This document shows positions 52,014 through 61,469 of a stretch of 64,000 bases of DNA, in pieces. The DNA lies in NCBI RefSeq assembly GCF_014899185.1, contig NZ_CP045201.1, positions 1,534,501 to 1,598,500 on the forward strand, given 5' to 3'. The stretch's first letter is position 1, and each line of letters starts with the position of its first letter. Position numbers and translations under genes: made by a program. The notes under the pieces were generated by a model. That model worked only from the letters and a program-made list of their open reading frames with translations, searched no databases and was not told the origin of the DNA. Source of the stretch: Pseudooceanicola spongiae (lineage in GTDB: Bacteria; Pseudomonadota; Alphaproteobacteria; Rhodobacterales; Rhodobacteraceae).

Positions 52014-54017
52014 ATGGCCAAGACATCTGACGCACGGCCCGCATCCCCCGGCACCACGCCGCCCCGGGCCAAGCGGTCGCGCGGCAAGACACAGGGCGAG
52101 GCAGGCGGAGAGGGCGGCTGGCCTCTGGTCGGCTTGCCGAAGGAAACCACGATGGTGCCTGCGGCTCCTCAGGGGGCCATCGCCCTGCCACAGGATAGCC
52201 TCGCGAGCGATATCATCGGGCGGCTGTATGATGTGGCACTGGACCCGCTGCGGCTGGAAGATCTGCTGGAGGACTGGGATCGCCTCTATGCCCCTTTGCG
52301 GCGCGCGCAAGAGCGGGCTGTTCCGGTTGCATCGGATCCCGAAAACCCGCTGCGGCGGGTCGCGCGGCTTTATCAGAAGACCCGCCGCCCGCGCCGTCCC
52401 GCTGTGGCTGTGCCGGATCTGACGGACCATTTCCGTCGCGTCGCCGCCCTCTTGGCACAAACACAGGTGACCTGCGACCTTCGCCCCGAAGAGGTCGAAC
52501 TGGCGCGCTTTGCCCGCACGGCGGCCTTCGCCGTCGCTGGCAACCTGCGTATCGCCAGCGCCAACCGCGCGGCGCAAATAGCTCTGCAGGCCCAACAGGG
52601 GCGTGGGTTGGAGAGCCTGCCCTTTGACGAGGCGGACCGGGCCATGCTGGCCTGCCGTTTGCGTCAGGTGCTGGGAGAGGCGCCGACCGAGGAGGGGTCT
52701 GAACGCGGCTCCCTTCTGAGGCTGCGGCGGCAAGGCTCGAATCAGGTCGTGCTGCTGCATCTGACGGTCATCCGCCCCGCAGATGCGCCCGCCTTCGCCG
52801 TTGTCGTCACCTCTGAACTGCGCTGGCCCGACCGGCTGAACCAGACGCTGCGGGATGTTTTCGCCCTGACTCCGGCCGAGATCGAGATCCTGCGCGCCCT
52901 GTCTGAGGCGCTCAGCCTCAAGACCATCGCTGAACAACGGGGCCGGTCCATCGAGACCGTGCGCGCGCAGATCAAGGCCATCCTGTCCAAGACAGAAACC
53001 ACCAGCCAGAGCGAGTTGCTGCGCCTGACCCTGACGATCATGGAGGTGGTGCCTGATCCCCCGGAGCAAGATCCGTCGCTCGAGCCGTGGCGCCGTATCA
53101 GCCGTGGCACCGAAACACTGCAGGAGCGTCCGTTTCACACACTGATGCGCCCTGACGGGCGGCGGGTCGAGTATCTGTTGCTGGGCGATCCCGGGGGGCG
53201 GCCTGTCCTCTATACCCATGGCCCGCTGGGTCTGTGCCGCTGGCCCGGCGCGCTCGAACGTCAGGCGGCGGAGGCCGGGCTGTGCATCGTCGTGCCGGTG
53301 CGTCCGGGATATGGCGGCTCAACCCCGCTGGCAGGCGCTGCGGACAGGCGGCGGGAGGTCGCAGGTGACATGGCCGCCCTGATGGACCGGCTGGGCATCG
53401 CAAGCGCGGCGTTTCTGACGCTGGATCTGGATGTGCACTATGTCGTGCATCTGAACGCCATGTTCCCGGGCCGGGTCAAAGCCCTGATCGCTGTCGGCGC
53501 GAGCCTGCCGCTGACCCACCGCGCGCAGTACGAACGGATGGGGCGCTGGCATCTGTTTCACAGGGCCTGCGCACGCTATACGCCGGCGCTGTATCCCTTC
53601 CTGGTTCAGGCCGGATTTGCCATGTTGCGGCGTATGGGCAAACAGGCTTGGGTGCGTAAGATCTATATCCAATCCAAGTCCGACAGCGCCGTTGCCGACC
53701 GACCGGATGTGTTCGAGGCCATTGATGTCGGAATGGACACGATCCTGCATGATGGGTTCGAGGCGGTGGACGCCTGCGCCGCAGAGCTGATCACCAGCGA
53801 GCGTATCAGCTGGCGTCATGAGATCGAGGCGATGAGGAACAAGGTGCCGATCCATTTCCTGCATGGCGACGATGATCTGCAGATCGTGCCTGCCACACGT
53901 CAGGAACTGATCGAGGATTACCCCTGGATCGCGTTTCATCTGGTGCCCAATGCCGGGCAGCTGCTGCTGTTTCAGGCGGGTGAGATCGCGCTGAACTGGC
54001 TGAGGAAATATCAGTAG
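52014..54017 (+). CDS. LuxR-type HTH regulator fused to alpha/beta-hydrolase fold
   Basis: 667 residues. After a Pro/Ala-rich, basic N-terminus comes a sensor-like region (from about 60, DIIGRLYDVALDPLRLEDLLE; to about 270). A LuxR-type HTH lies at about 283-346 (FALTPAEIEILRALSEALSLKTIAEQRGRSIETVR...). An alpha/beta-hydrolase domain runs from about 380 to the end. The nucleophile elbow reads LTLDLDVH near 471 (Asp where Ser of GxSxG is usual) and the catalytic-His position reads NAGQLLLF near 649 (Gln). The acidic HGDDD is kept. The hydrolase domain is thus probably inactive and may bind a ligand. An ATG at 52152 with AAGGA upstream could be the true start. Confidence 0.82.
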   Translation: MAKTSDARPASPGTTPPRAKRSRGKTQGEAGGEGGWPLVGLPKETTMVPAAPQGAIALPQDSLASDIIGRLYDVALDPLRLEDLLEDWDRLYAPLRRAQERAVPVASDPENPLRRVARLYQKTRRPRRPAVAVPDLTDHFRRVAALLAQTQVTCDLRPEEVELARFARTAAFAVAGNLRIASANRAAQIALQAQQGRGLESLPFDEADRAMLACRLRQVLGEAPTEEGSERGSLLRLRRQGSNQVVLLHLTVIRPADAPAFAVVVTSELRWPDRLNQTLRDVFALTPAEIEILRALSEALSLKTIAEQRGRSIETVRAQIKAILSKTETTSQSELLRLTLTIMEVVPDPPEQDPSLEPWRRISRGTETLQERPFHTLMRPDGRRVEYLLLGDPGGRPVLYTHGPLGLCRWPGALERQAAEAGLCIVVPVRPGYGGSTPLAGAADRRREVAGDMAALMDRLGIASAAFLTLDLDVHYVVHLNAMFPGRVKALIAVGASLPLTHRAQYERMGRWHLFHRACARYTPALYPFLVQAGFAMLRRMGKQAWVRKIYIQSKSDSAVADRPDVFEAIDVGMDTILHDGFEAVDACAAELITSERISWRHEIEAMRNKVPIHFLHGDDDLQIVPATRQELIEDYPWIAFHLVPNAGQLLLFQAGEIALNWLRKYQ

Positions 54018-54096
54018 AGAGAGGGGATTTTGCGCCTGTCCGCTCTCGTACAGACGTTCTGTCCGGGAAGGAAATGCGAGCAATTTTTGATAAATC

Positions 54097-54112
54097 TACC
54101 CCATTTAGGGTA
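54097..54112. promoter_or_regulatory. Palindrome TACCC-N6-GGGTA
   Basis: TACCCCATTTAGGGTA lies 80 bp after the LuxR-hydrolase stop, in an AT-rich stretch. It may be a binding site, perhaps for a LuxR-type protein, or just a stem. No gene start lies close on either strand. Confidence 0.28.
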
Positions 54113-54166
54113 TGACGTTCTTTGCCCGCGCCGTCATAGTCAGCACAGTAAAAAGTGTCATGGTTG

Positions 54167-54213
54167 AAAGCCCAGACCGTTTGCACCCATGGGTGGCACG
54201 GTTTGGGCTTTTT
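54167..54213 (+). terminator. Terminator of the LuxR-hydrolase gene
   Basis: Long stem AAAGCCCAGACCGT / ACGGTTTGGGCTTT (one G-U pair) enclosing the inner palindrome CACCCATGGGTG, followed by a run of T. It lies about 150 bp after the stop, so the transcript has a sizeable 3' region. Confidence 0.75.
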
Positions 54214-54298
54214 CACAGCATATGTGCGTGATCAGTTTCTATTGAAAAAGCGACGCGGCGGCGTGGCATTTGTCGCTCGGGCGAAATGTGTCTCGCGC

Positions 54299-55951
54299 TC
54301 AGATCGCTTCGATCAGGCGACGCGCAGCCGCGCGCGCTTCTTCGGTGATGGCATCGCCAGAGATCATCCGCGCCAGTTCGTCCACGCGGTCTTCGGGCGA
54401 CAGCGCTGTCACCGTCGAGAGCGTAACATTGTTGCTGACCCGCTTGGCGACCTGCCAGTGATGCGCGCCGCGTGCGGCGACCTGGGGCGAGTGGGTGACA
54501 ACCAGAACCTGCCCGCCTTCGGCCAATGCCGCCAGACGCCGACCTACGGCATCGGCGGTCGCGCCACCGACACCACGGTCAATCTCGTCAAAGATCATCG
54601 TGATGCCTTCGGAATCGCCCGAGAGGCAGACCTTGAGCGCCAGCAGAAAGCGGCTAAGCTCCCCACCCGAGGCGATCTTGGCCAGCGGACCGGCCGGCGC
54701 ACCGGGGTTGGTCGCCACGGTAAAGGATACCTCGTCCCGGCCATCGGGCCCGGGTTCGGAGGGGGTCACGCGGGTCTCGAAGCGGGCGCGGTCCATCTTG
54801 AGGGGCGCGAGCTCCGCCTCGACCGCGACGTCCAGACGCAGGGCCGCGGCACGGCGGGCGGCGCTCAGCGCCTCAGCGGCCTCGTCATAGACGGCAGCCT
54901 TCGCCTTGGCTTCAAGCTCAAGTGCGGCGATCTGGTCAGCACCGCTGTCGATGGCGGTGAGGCGGGCGCGCAGGTCATCGGCCAGCGTCGACAGATCGGA
55001 GGCCGGGATGTCGTGCTTGCGGGCAAGAGCGCGCAGGGCGAACAGGCGCTCCTCTGTGGTTTCCAGCTCAAAGGGGTCGAAGTCGAGCGCTTCGAGGCAG
55101 CGCACAACGCCATCGGCGGCCTCGTCCAGCTCGGCCAGCGCACGCGCGAGGGCGGCGATCGGCGCGTCAAGGCGGCCCTCGGTGCCCTCTGCGGCACCTT
55201 CCAGCCAGCGCAGGGCATCGCCCATGGCACTTTCAGCCCCGTCGTTGCCGAGCACGGCATGGGCACGGGCAATATCGGCGCGCACCCGCTCTGCCGCCTG
55301 CATACGGCGGCGGTTGGTGTCCAGCAGCGCCTCTTCCCCCGGTTCGGGCGCGAGCTTGTCGATCTCGGCAACGGCGTGGCGCAGGAAGTCTTCTTCGGCG
55401 GCGGCCTGTTCCAGTGCGGCGCGGGCGGCATCAAGCTGCTTGGCGGCAGTGACACTGGCGCGCCACGCCTCGCGCACGCCCTGACGCTGCGGGCCGAGCA
55501 CGCCGAATTGATCCAGAATGGCGCGATGACCAGAGGGGTTGAGCAAGCCACGGTCGTCATGTTGACCATGCAGCTCAACCAGCGTTTCCGACAGCTTGCG
55601 CAGCACTTCGCCAGAGGCACGGCGGTCGTTGATCCAGGCGGTCTTGCGCCCCTCAGCCGTGTTGATACGGCGCAGGATCAGTTCAGAGCTTGAGGGCAGA
55701 CCGGCCTCGGCCAGAACGGCATGGGCGGCATGGCCCTCCTCAAGGTCGAACCAGGCGGTGACTTCGCCCTGTGCGGCCCCGGTGCGCACCAGATCCGCCC
55801 TGCCCCGCCAGCCGAGCACGAAACCCAGCGAATCCAGCAGGATGGATTTGCCCGCGCCCGTCTCACCCGTCAACACGTTGAGACCCGGCTGGAAATCCAA
55901 TTCCAGCCGGTCGATGATCAATAGGTCACGGATATCGAGACCGCGTAGCAT
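54299..55951 (-). CDS. recN: DNA repair protein RecN
   Basis: A 550-residue SMC-like ATPase acting in double-strand break repair. Walker A is GETGAGKSILLDSLGF near the N-terminus; the central part is long coiled coil; the C-terminus has ASGGELSRFLLALKV (signature) and MIFDEIDRGVGGATA (Walker B), then VTHSPQVAARGAHHWQV. Complete for the family. The start at 55951 (MLRGLDIRDLLIIDRLEL) is the standard one. Follows bamD on the same strand by 78 bp. Confidence 0.95.
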   Translation of the reverse strand: MLRGLDIRDLLIIDRLELDFQPGLNVLTGETGAGKSILLDSLGFVLGWRGRADLVRTGAAQGEVTAWFDLEEGHAAHAVLAEAGLPSSSELILRRINTAEGRKTAWINDRRASGEVLRKLSETLVELHGQHDDRGLLNPSGHRAILDQFGVLGPQRQGVREAWRASVTAAKQLDAARAALEQAAAEEDFLRHAVAEIDKLAPEPGEEALLDTNRRRMQAAERVRADIARAHAVLGNDGAESAMGDALRWLEGAAEGTEGRLDAPIAALARALAELDEAADGVVRCLEALDFDPFELETTEERLFALRALARKHDIPASDLSTLADDLRARLTAIDSGADQIAALELEAKAKAAVYDEAAEALSAARRAAALRLDVAVEAELAPLKMDRARFETRVTPSEPGPDGRDEVSFTVATNPGAPAGPLAKIASGGELSRFLLALKVCLSGDSEGITMIFDEIDRGVGGATADAVGRRLAALAEGGQVLVVTHSPQVAARGAHHWQVAKRVSNNVTLSTVTALSPEDRVDELARMISGDAITEEARAAARRLIEAI

Positions 55952-56029
55952 CGCGGGATCACTCCTGAGAGGGGCCGTTCACTTCGGCGCCGTGGGGCGG
56001 GCGCAGACCGGCTGCACCCGCGTCGCGGA

Positions 56030-56881
56030 TCACATCCATTTGCCCTGTAGGGTCTGGCGATAGATGCTCGACAACCAGCTGTCGCCCTTGGCCTCCATCT
56101 TCAAACCCTTGCCCGTCAACAGCTTGTAGCTGTCTTCGTACCAGGACGAGGACCGGAAGTTATGGCCGAGGATCGCGCCCGCGGTCTGCGCTTCGTCAGT
56201 CAGACCCAGCGAAAGATAGGCCTCGACCAGACGATGCAGCGCCTCGGGCGTATGCGACGTGGTCTGGAATTCTTCGACGACGACCCGGAATCGGTTGATC
56301 GCAGCCGAGAAATGATCGCGGCGCAGATAGTAGCGACCCACTTCCATTTCCTTGGCGGCCAGATGATCAAAGGCTAGGTCGAACTTCAGGATCGCCGAGC
56401 GGGCATATTCGCTGTCGGGATAGCGTTCGATCACCTGACGCAGCGCCTGAAGCGCCTGGAAGGTCAGGCCCTGATCACGGCCAACCTCGTCGATCTGGTC
56501 ATAATAGGAGAGCGCGAGGAGATACTGCGCATAGGCGGCATCCTCGTCCGTCGGATAGAAATCGAGGAAACGCTGCGCAGCGGCGCGGCTTTCCTCATAA
56601 TTCTTGCCCCGGTGCTGGGCAAAAGCGTTCATTATCAACGCGCGCTTGGCCCATTCTGAATAGGGATACAGCCGCTCGATCTCCGAGAAGTACTTGGCCG
56701 CGTCAGCATAGCGACGCCGGTCCATCTCGAATTCACCGCGCTCGAAGATCTGCTCCGCTGTGAAGCTTTCCATCGAGGTGCTGCTGTTGTCGATTCCCGG
56801 TGCCTGCTGACCGCATCCGGCGAGCATGGCGGCCATCAGAACCGCACCCGCCAGCCTCAATTTGAAACCGCCGCCTGTCAT
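56030..56881 (-). CDS. bamD: Outer membrane assembly lipoprotein BamD
   Basis: A 283-residue lipoprotein. The signal ends in the lipobox MLAGC, followed by TPR repeats (FERGEFEMDRRRYADAAKYFSEIERLYPYSEWAKRA..., repeated through the chain). BamD is an essential part of the BAM complex that inserts beta-barrel proteins into the outer membrane. I choose the ATG at 56881 because AAGGGG is well placed; a GTG 12 bases earlier overlaps that site. Lies between lpxC and recN as in related genomes. Confidence 0.92.
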   Translation of the reverse strand: MTGGGFKLRLAGAVLMAAMLAGCGQQAPGIDNSSTSMESFTAEQIFERGEFEMDRRRYADAAKYFSEIERLYPYSEWAKRALIMNAFAQHRGKNYEESRAAAQRFLDFYPTDEDAAYAQYLLALSYYDQIDEVGRDQGLTFQALQALRQVIERYPDSEYARSAILKFDLAFDHLAAKEMEVGRYYLRRDHFSAAINRFRVVVEEFQTTSHTPEALHRLVEAYLSLGLTDEAQTAGAILGHNFRSSSWYEDSYKLLTGKGLKMEAKGDSWLSSIYRQTLQGKWM

Positions 56882-57016
56882 GCGTGCTCTCACCCCTTAG
56901 CGTCATCATTCCGCCGGGCCTTCACAGCCCGCGCGCTCAACGGTCCTAGCACAGAAAATTCCGGGGCAAAACGCCATAACGACGACACCGGCGGGAATGC
57001 GTCAGGACCGACCCTG

Positions 57017-57937
57017 TCAGGCGACTGCGGGGATTTCTTCGCGGCTGACGCCTGCGCCCGGCAAACGTGCCGCCAGAGCGGTGCTGCAGGTCACGACGCG
57101 GTAGTTTGCCGGATTCGCGAACACGGCGCGCAGCAGCGTGTTTGTCAGGCTGTGACCTGCGCGCAGGCCCTCGTAGCGGCCCAGAATCGGCGCACCGGCC
57201 AGTGCCAGATCGCCCAGAGCGTCCAGCATCTTGTGGCGCACGGGTTCGTCCGAGTGGCGCAGGCCGCCCGGCGTGACGATACGGTCGCCATCCACCACAA
57301 CGGCGTTGTCGAGCGTGCCACCCAGAGCCAGGCCCTTTTCGTGCATCAGATCGACGTCCGCCTGACGGCAGAAGGTGCGGCTGTCGCAGAGTTCGCGCAC
57401 GAACGAGCCGTTCTCCATCACCAGCGACTTGGACTGGTGACCGATGGCAGCATCGCTGAAGTCGATCTCAAAGGCGATTTCCAACACGGGATTCGGCACG
57501 AGGCGCGCAACGGCGGCGCCGCTGGACACTTCGACGGGACGCAGGATCTTGATGGCGCGGCTCGGCGCGGACTGTGCGGCAATGCCACGCGCCAGGATGC
57601 CACGCACGAAGGGCGCGGCAGAACCGTCGAGGATCGGAACTTCGGGGCCGTCGACCTCGACAATGGCGTTGTTGATGCCGCAGCCGGAAAGCGCCGCCAT
57701 CACATGCTCGACCGTCGCAACTGAAGCGCCTGCGGCATTCACCAGACGGGTGCACAGAGGGGTACGATCCACCGCATCCCAGATGGCGGGGATCATAGCA
57801 TCGCCGAGAGCAATGTCGCTGCGCCGGAACCAGATGCCGTGATCGGCGGCGGCGGGGCGAATGGTCAGGCACACAGACCGACCGGAGTGCAATCCGGTGC
57901 CATGAAAACTGACGGGTGCTTTGATCGTATTCTGCAC
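57017..57937 (-). CDS. lpxC: UDP-3-O-acyl-N-acetylglucosamine deacetylase
   Basis: A 306-residue zinc deacetylase, the committed step of lipid A synthesis. Motifs: FHGTGLHSGR at the N-terminus, TVEHVMAALSG (zinc His), GPEVPILDGSAAPFV, RHKMLDALGDLAL (zinc His and Asp) and AGHSLTNTLLRAV (catalytic His). Complete for the family. A terminator separates it from ftsZ upstream, so it has its own promoter. Confidence 0.96.
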   Translation of the reverse strand: MQNTIKAPVSFHGTGLHSGRSVCLTIRPAAADHGIWFRRSDIALGDAMIPAIWDAVDRTPLCTRLVNAAGASVATVEHVMAALSGCGINNAIVEVDGPEVPILDGSAAPFVRGILARGIAAQSAPSRAIKILRPVEVSSGAAVARLVPNPVLEIAFEIDFSDAAIGHQSKSLVMENGSFVRELCDSRTFCRQADVDLMHEKGLALGGTLDNAVVVDGDRIVTPGGLRHSDEPVRHKMLDALGDLALAGAPILGRYEGLRAGHSLTNTLLRAVFANPANYRVVTCSTALAARLPGAGVSREEIPAVA

Positions 57938-58113
57938 TGTTCTACCCCAGATATTCTTGCGATCGCTGAACGATCTTTAACTGGATCTTAGGTAGAAGCT
58001 GGGCCCCCTGTACTCAACTCACTCTTTGCAACGAAATGAAACATCGCCCCAATCACTGGGCGGTAACTCGCATGGCACTGAAGGAAATTGAAATAATCGG
58101 GTGTTTTAAGGTG

Positions 58114-58139
58114 AAAAGACCGCCCTGAGGCGGTCTTTT
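58114..58139 (-). terminator. Terminator of ftsZ
   Basis: Eleven-base perfect stem AAAAGACCGCC / GGCGGTCTTTT with a CTGA loop. T-rich on both sides, so it can work in both directions. It lies 47 bp after the ftsZ stop. Confidence 0.88.
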
Positions 58140-58185
58140 CCGAAATATTGCAGGGCTGCGTCGTATCGTGCAGCACCAAATGTGA

Positions 58186-59958
58186 TCAGTTGGCCTGACG
58201 CCGCAGGAAGGCCGGGATCTCGATCCGGTCCTGTTCCGGCTCGCTGGCTTGCGGGGCGCGCTTGGGCGCGGCCGCAGGTTTAGCGGCGGTTTGCGGTGCC
58301 GACTTCGGTGCCATACGCGGCGCCGGCTCCGGGGTGCGCATGGCCGGCTGGTGGCGCGGCTGCGGCGCCGGAGCGCGGTGATCTTCGGCAGGCTCGGACG
58401 AGCCGGTCATGCGGTTGATCAACGAGTTGATGCCGAAGCGCGACTTCTCCTGCTCGGCGCGACGCGGCGGTGCGGCGGGCTCGGCCTGAGCGATCTGCGG
58501 CGCGGGACGTGGCGCGCGGCCAACAGCGGCCTGAAGACGCGCCAGAGCCTCGGGAGAGGGCTGACCGGGGCGACGCGGCTGCGGGGCCACGAAGGTGTCG
58601 GGTGCGCCTGCGTCCTGATAGTTCTGCGATCCCGACGCTGCGGGGCGCGGCTTGTAGGCGGGGGGCGGCAGATCATCGGCGCCACGCGCGGGCTGAGAAT
58701 GCTGACGCGGCGCGCTGTCAAACACCGGACGGTGCTGAACCGGAACCGGGCGCGCTGCGGGCTTTTGCGTACCAAAGGCTGCAGGCATCGCATTGCCGGA
58801 CTGCTCGTCCTCATACTCTTCGAACAGGGTCGGCGCGTTGGCGTCATCCTCGTCGACATCATAGGCGGGCTGGTTGCGGGTCGCGGCGGCGACACTGGCA
58901 GGCGCGGCGATGATGTCTTCTTCAACGCGGGCAGCAGGTTTCAGCGGCTCGGAGAGCTTGCGGCGCGGCACGGGGATTTCGAGGTGCTCGGTCGCGTCGA
59001 TGCCGGTCGCGACGACGGAGACGCGCATGCGCCCTTCCATGCTCTCGTCCAGGGTCGATCCGACGATGATGTTCGCGTCCGGGTCGACTTCTTCGCGGAT
59101 GCGGTTTGCGGCTTCGTCCAGTTCGAACAGCGTCAGGTCGTGGCCGCCGGTGATGTTGATCAGCACGCCACGGGCACCGCGCAGGGAAATCTCGTCCAGC
59201 AGCGGGTTGGCGATGGCTTTTTCGGCGGCCTGAATGGCGCGGGTTTCGCCATCGGCTTCGCCGGTGCCCATCATGGCCTTGCCCATCTCGTCCATGACGG
59301 CGCGCACGTCGGCAAAGTCGAGGTTGATCAGGCCGGGGCGCACCATCAGGTCGGTGACGCCTTTGACACCCTGGTACAGCACATCATCCGCGAGCGAGAA
59401 GGCCTGCGTGAAGGTGGTCTTTTCATTGGCGAGGCGGAACAGGTTCTGGTTCGGAATGATGATCAGCGTGTCGACCATCTTCTGAAGGGCTTCGACGCCC
59501 TCTTCAGCTTGGCGCATCCGCTTGTTGCCCTCGAACTGGAAGGGCTTGGTGACGACGCCGACCGTCAGAACCCCCAATTCGCGCGCGGCTTGTGCGATGA
59601 TCGGAGCAGCACCTGTCCCGGTGCCGCCGCCCATGCCCGCGGTGATGAAGCACATGTGTGCGCCCGCAAGATGGTCCACGATCTGTTCGATGCTTTCCTC
59701 AGCAGCGGCAGCGCCGACCGAGGGCTTGGCGCCAGCGCCCAGACCTTCGGTGACTTTCACACCCAGCTGCACGCGGCTTTGCGCCCGGCTTTGCTGAAGC
59801 GCTTGCGCGTCCGTGTTCGCCACGACGAAATCGACGCCCTCAAGCTCTTTTTCAATCATGTTGTTCACGGCATTGCCGCCCGCGCCACCGACGCCGAAGA
59901 CGGTAATACGGGGCTTCAACTCTTCTCCCTGACCGGGAACGCTGAGGTTCAATGTCAT
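58186..59958 (-). CDS. ftsZ: Cell division protein FtsZ
   Basis: A 590-residue tubulin-like GTPase that forms the division ring. Nucleotide motifs: [14 protein letters not shown], the tubulin signature [10 protein letters not shown] and NFDYAD-type [11 protein letters not shown]; the conserved domain ends at about 320. A Pro/Ala/Gln-rich linker of about 250 residues follows, then the conserved tail [12 protein letters not shown] that binds FtsA. This is much longer than the enterobacterial protein (383 residues), but long linkers are known in alphaproteobacteria. Lies 173 bp downstream of ftsA. Confidence 0.96.
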   Translation of the reverse strand: MTLNLSVPGQGEELKPRITVFGVGGAGGNAVNNMIEKELEGVDFVVANTDAQALQQSRAQSRVQLGVKVTEGLGAGAKPSVGAAAAEESIEQIVDHLAGAHMCFITAGMGGGTGTGAAPIIAQAARELGVLTVGVVTKPFQFEGNKRMRQAEEGVEALQKMVDTLIIIPNQNLFRLANEKTTFTQAFSLADDVLYQGVKGVTDLMVRPGLINLDFADVRAVMDEMGKAMMGTGEADGETRAIQAAEKAIANPLLDEISLRGARGVLINITGGHDLTLFELDEAANRIREEVDPDANIIVGSTLDESMEGRMRVSVVATGIDATEHLEIPVPRRKLSEPLKPAARVEEDIIAAPASVAAATRNQPAYDVDEDDANAPTLFEEYEDEQSGNAMPAAFGTQKPAARPVPVQHRPVFDSAPRQHSQPARGADDLPPPAYKPRPAASGSQNYQDAGAPDTFVAPQPRRPGQPSPEALARLQAAVGRAPRPAPQIAQAEPAAPPRRAEQEKSRFGINSLINRMTGSSEPAEDHRAPAPQPRHQPAMRTPEPAPRMAPKSAPQTAAKPAAAPKRAPQASEPEQDRIEIPAFLRRQAN

Positions 59959-60131
59959 CGATTTGTCCGCCTGGTTGAGTCCCGGTTTTCCGGGGTGTTT
60001 TTCTGCCTATCAACGACAAGTTTACCGGTTTTGGCCCCGCGCGTCACCCCATAATCCGTGAAAAACCACCAAATATGGGCCAATCAGGGAAGGTGTTCGC
60101 GGTATTTCGCCTAAACCACATCATATTGCGG

Positions 60132-61466
60132 TTACCAGTTGTCCTTGAACCAGCGCACCGCACGTTTCAACGACCGCGCCGGGTAGCGATCCAGCGGCAA
60201 ATCGAAGTCCCACCACTCGTCCTGGGGATGCGCCGCGAAGAGGCACATGCCCACAGCCGAGGCAAATCCGGGTCCTGTCGCCGCCTGTGGCAGGCCGTGC
60301 ACGCGCAGCGGGCGGCCAAGGCGCACCTGCTGCCCGAGGATGCGCGACGCCAGCCCGTCGAGGCCGGGGATCTGGCTCGCGCCGCCGGTCAGCACGATCT
60401 GCTGATTGGGCAGATGTTCAAAGCCGGCGGCGTCGAGGCAATAGCGCACCTCTTCCAGCACTTCTTCGACCCGTGGGCGCATGATGCCGATCAGCTCGGC
60501 GCGGGTGACGGTGCGGCGATCTTTCTCGTAATCGCCGGTCTCGCCGCCGATCTCGATGCGCTCGCGGTCATCCATGCCGGTGGCAACGACGCCGCCGTAG
60601 AAGGTCTTCAGCCGTTCGGCATTGGCCATGGGGATCTGCAACGCCATGGAAATATCGCTGGTGACGTGATCGCCGCCCATGCGCACCGTGTCGGCATAGA
60701 TCATGTGTTTCTTCATGAAGATCGACAGCGACGTCGCGCCGCCCCCCATGTCGATGCAGGCCGCACCCAGCTCCTGCTCATCCTCGACGAGGCAGGAGAT
60801 GCCGGTGACATAGGCCGAGGAGGCGATCCCCGCCAGTTCAAGATCGCAGCGCTTGACGCAATGGGCCAGGTTCTGCACTGCCGCCGCGTCGACCGTCAGC
60901 ATATGCAGGTCGGTCGCGAGAGAGCTGCCGATCTGGCCACGCGGGTCCGACAGACCCGAGCGGTTGTCGAGCGCGAAGTTCACCGGCTGGGCGTGCAGAA
61001 CCTCGCGGCCCTCGCCGTAATCGGGCATGTCGCAGGCGGCCAGCACGCGGCTGACGTCCTGATCCGAGACCAGCTGCCCCTCGATATCGACGCGCCCGGT
61101 CAGACCGTAGCTGCGCGGACCGGCGCCTGCAAAACAGGCAATCACATGGTCAACGCGCACTTTGGCCATCTTTTGCGCGGCCTGCAGCGCCGTGCGAATG
61201 GCGCGCTCGGTCTCGGGCATCGACTCGACCTCGCCGAAGCGCACACCGCGCGAGCGGGTCGTCGCGGCCCCGATCACCCGGAACCCCGCCTGCCCTGCGA
61301 GAGAGCCAACACCATCGCCCGGCATTGCCTTGCGCCCTGCCCCGTCAAAACGCAGCACCAGACAGGCAATCTTGCTGCTGCCGACGTCGAGCACCGCCAC
61401 GACACCGCGCTGCATCGCCGCCTTGCGCATGTTGCGCATCGCCCGCTGGAATTCGTACAGCTCCAT
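60132..61466 (-). CDS. ftsA: Cell division protein FtsA
   Basis: A 444-residue actin-like ATPase that ties FtsZ to the membrane. Phosphate-1 motif VLDVGSSKIACLVL, the ACIDMGGGATSLSIFMKK phosphate-2 motif, ILTGGASQIPGLDGLA adenosine motif, and an amphipathic C-terminal membrane-targeting helix (SLKRAVRWFKDNW). The N-terminal extension (about 20 residues) is typical of alphaproteobacteria. Separated from ftsQ by 3 bp. Confidence 0.95.
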   Translation of the reverse strand: MELYEFQRAMRNMRKAAMQRGVVAVLDVGSSKIACLVLRFDGAGRKAMPGDGVGSLAGQAGFRVIGAATTRSRGVRFGEVESMPETERAIRTALQAAQKMAKVRVDHVIACFAGAGPRSYGLTGRVDIEGQLVSDQDVSRVLAACDMPDYGEGREVLHAQPVNFALDNRSGLSDPRGQIGSSLATDLHMLTVDAAAVQNLAHCVKRCDLELAGIASSAYVTGISCLVEDEQELGAACIDMGGGATSLSIFMKKHMIYADTVRMGGDHVTSDISMALQIPMANAERLKTFYGGVVATGMDDRERIEIGGETGDYEKDRRTVTRAELIGIMRPRVEEVLEEVRYCLDAAGFEHLPNQQIVLTGGASQIPGLDGLASRILGQQVRLGRPLRVHGLPQAATGPGFASAVGMCLFAAHPQDEWWDFDLPLDRYPARSLKRAVRWFKDNW

Positions 61467-61469
61467 GCC

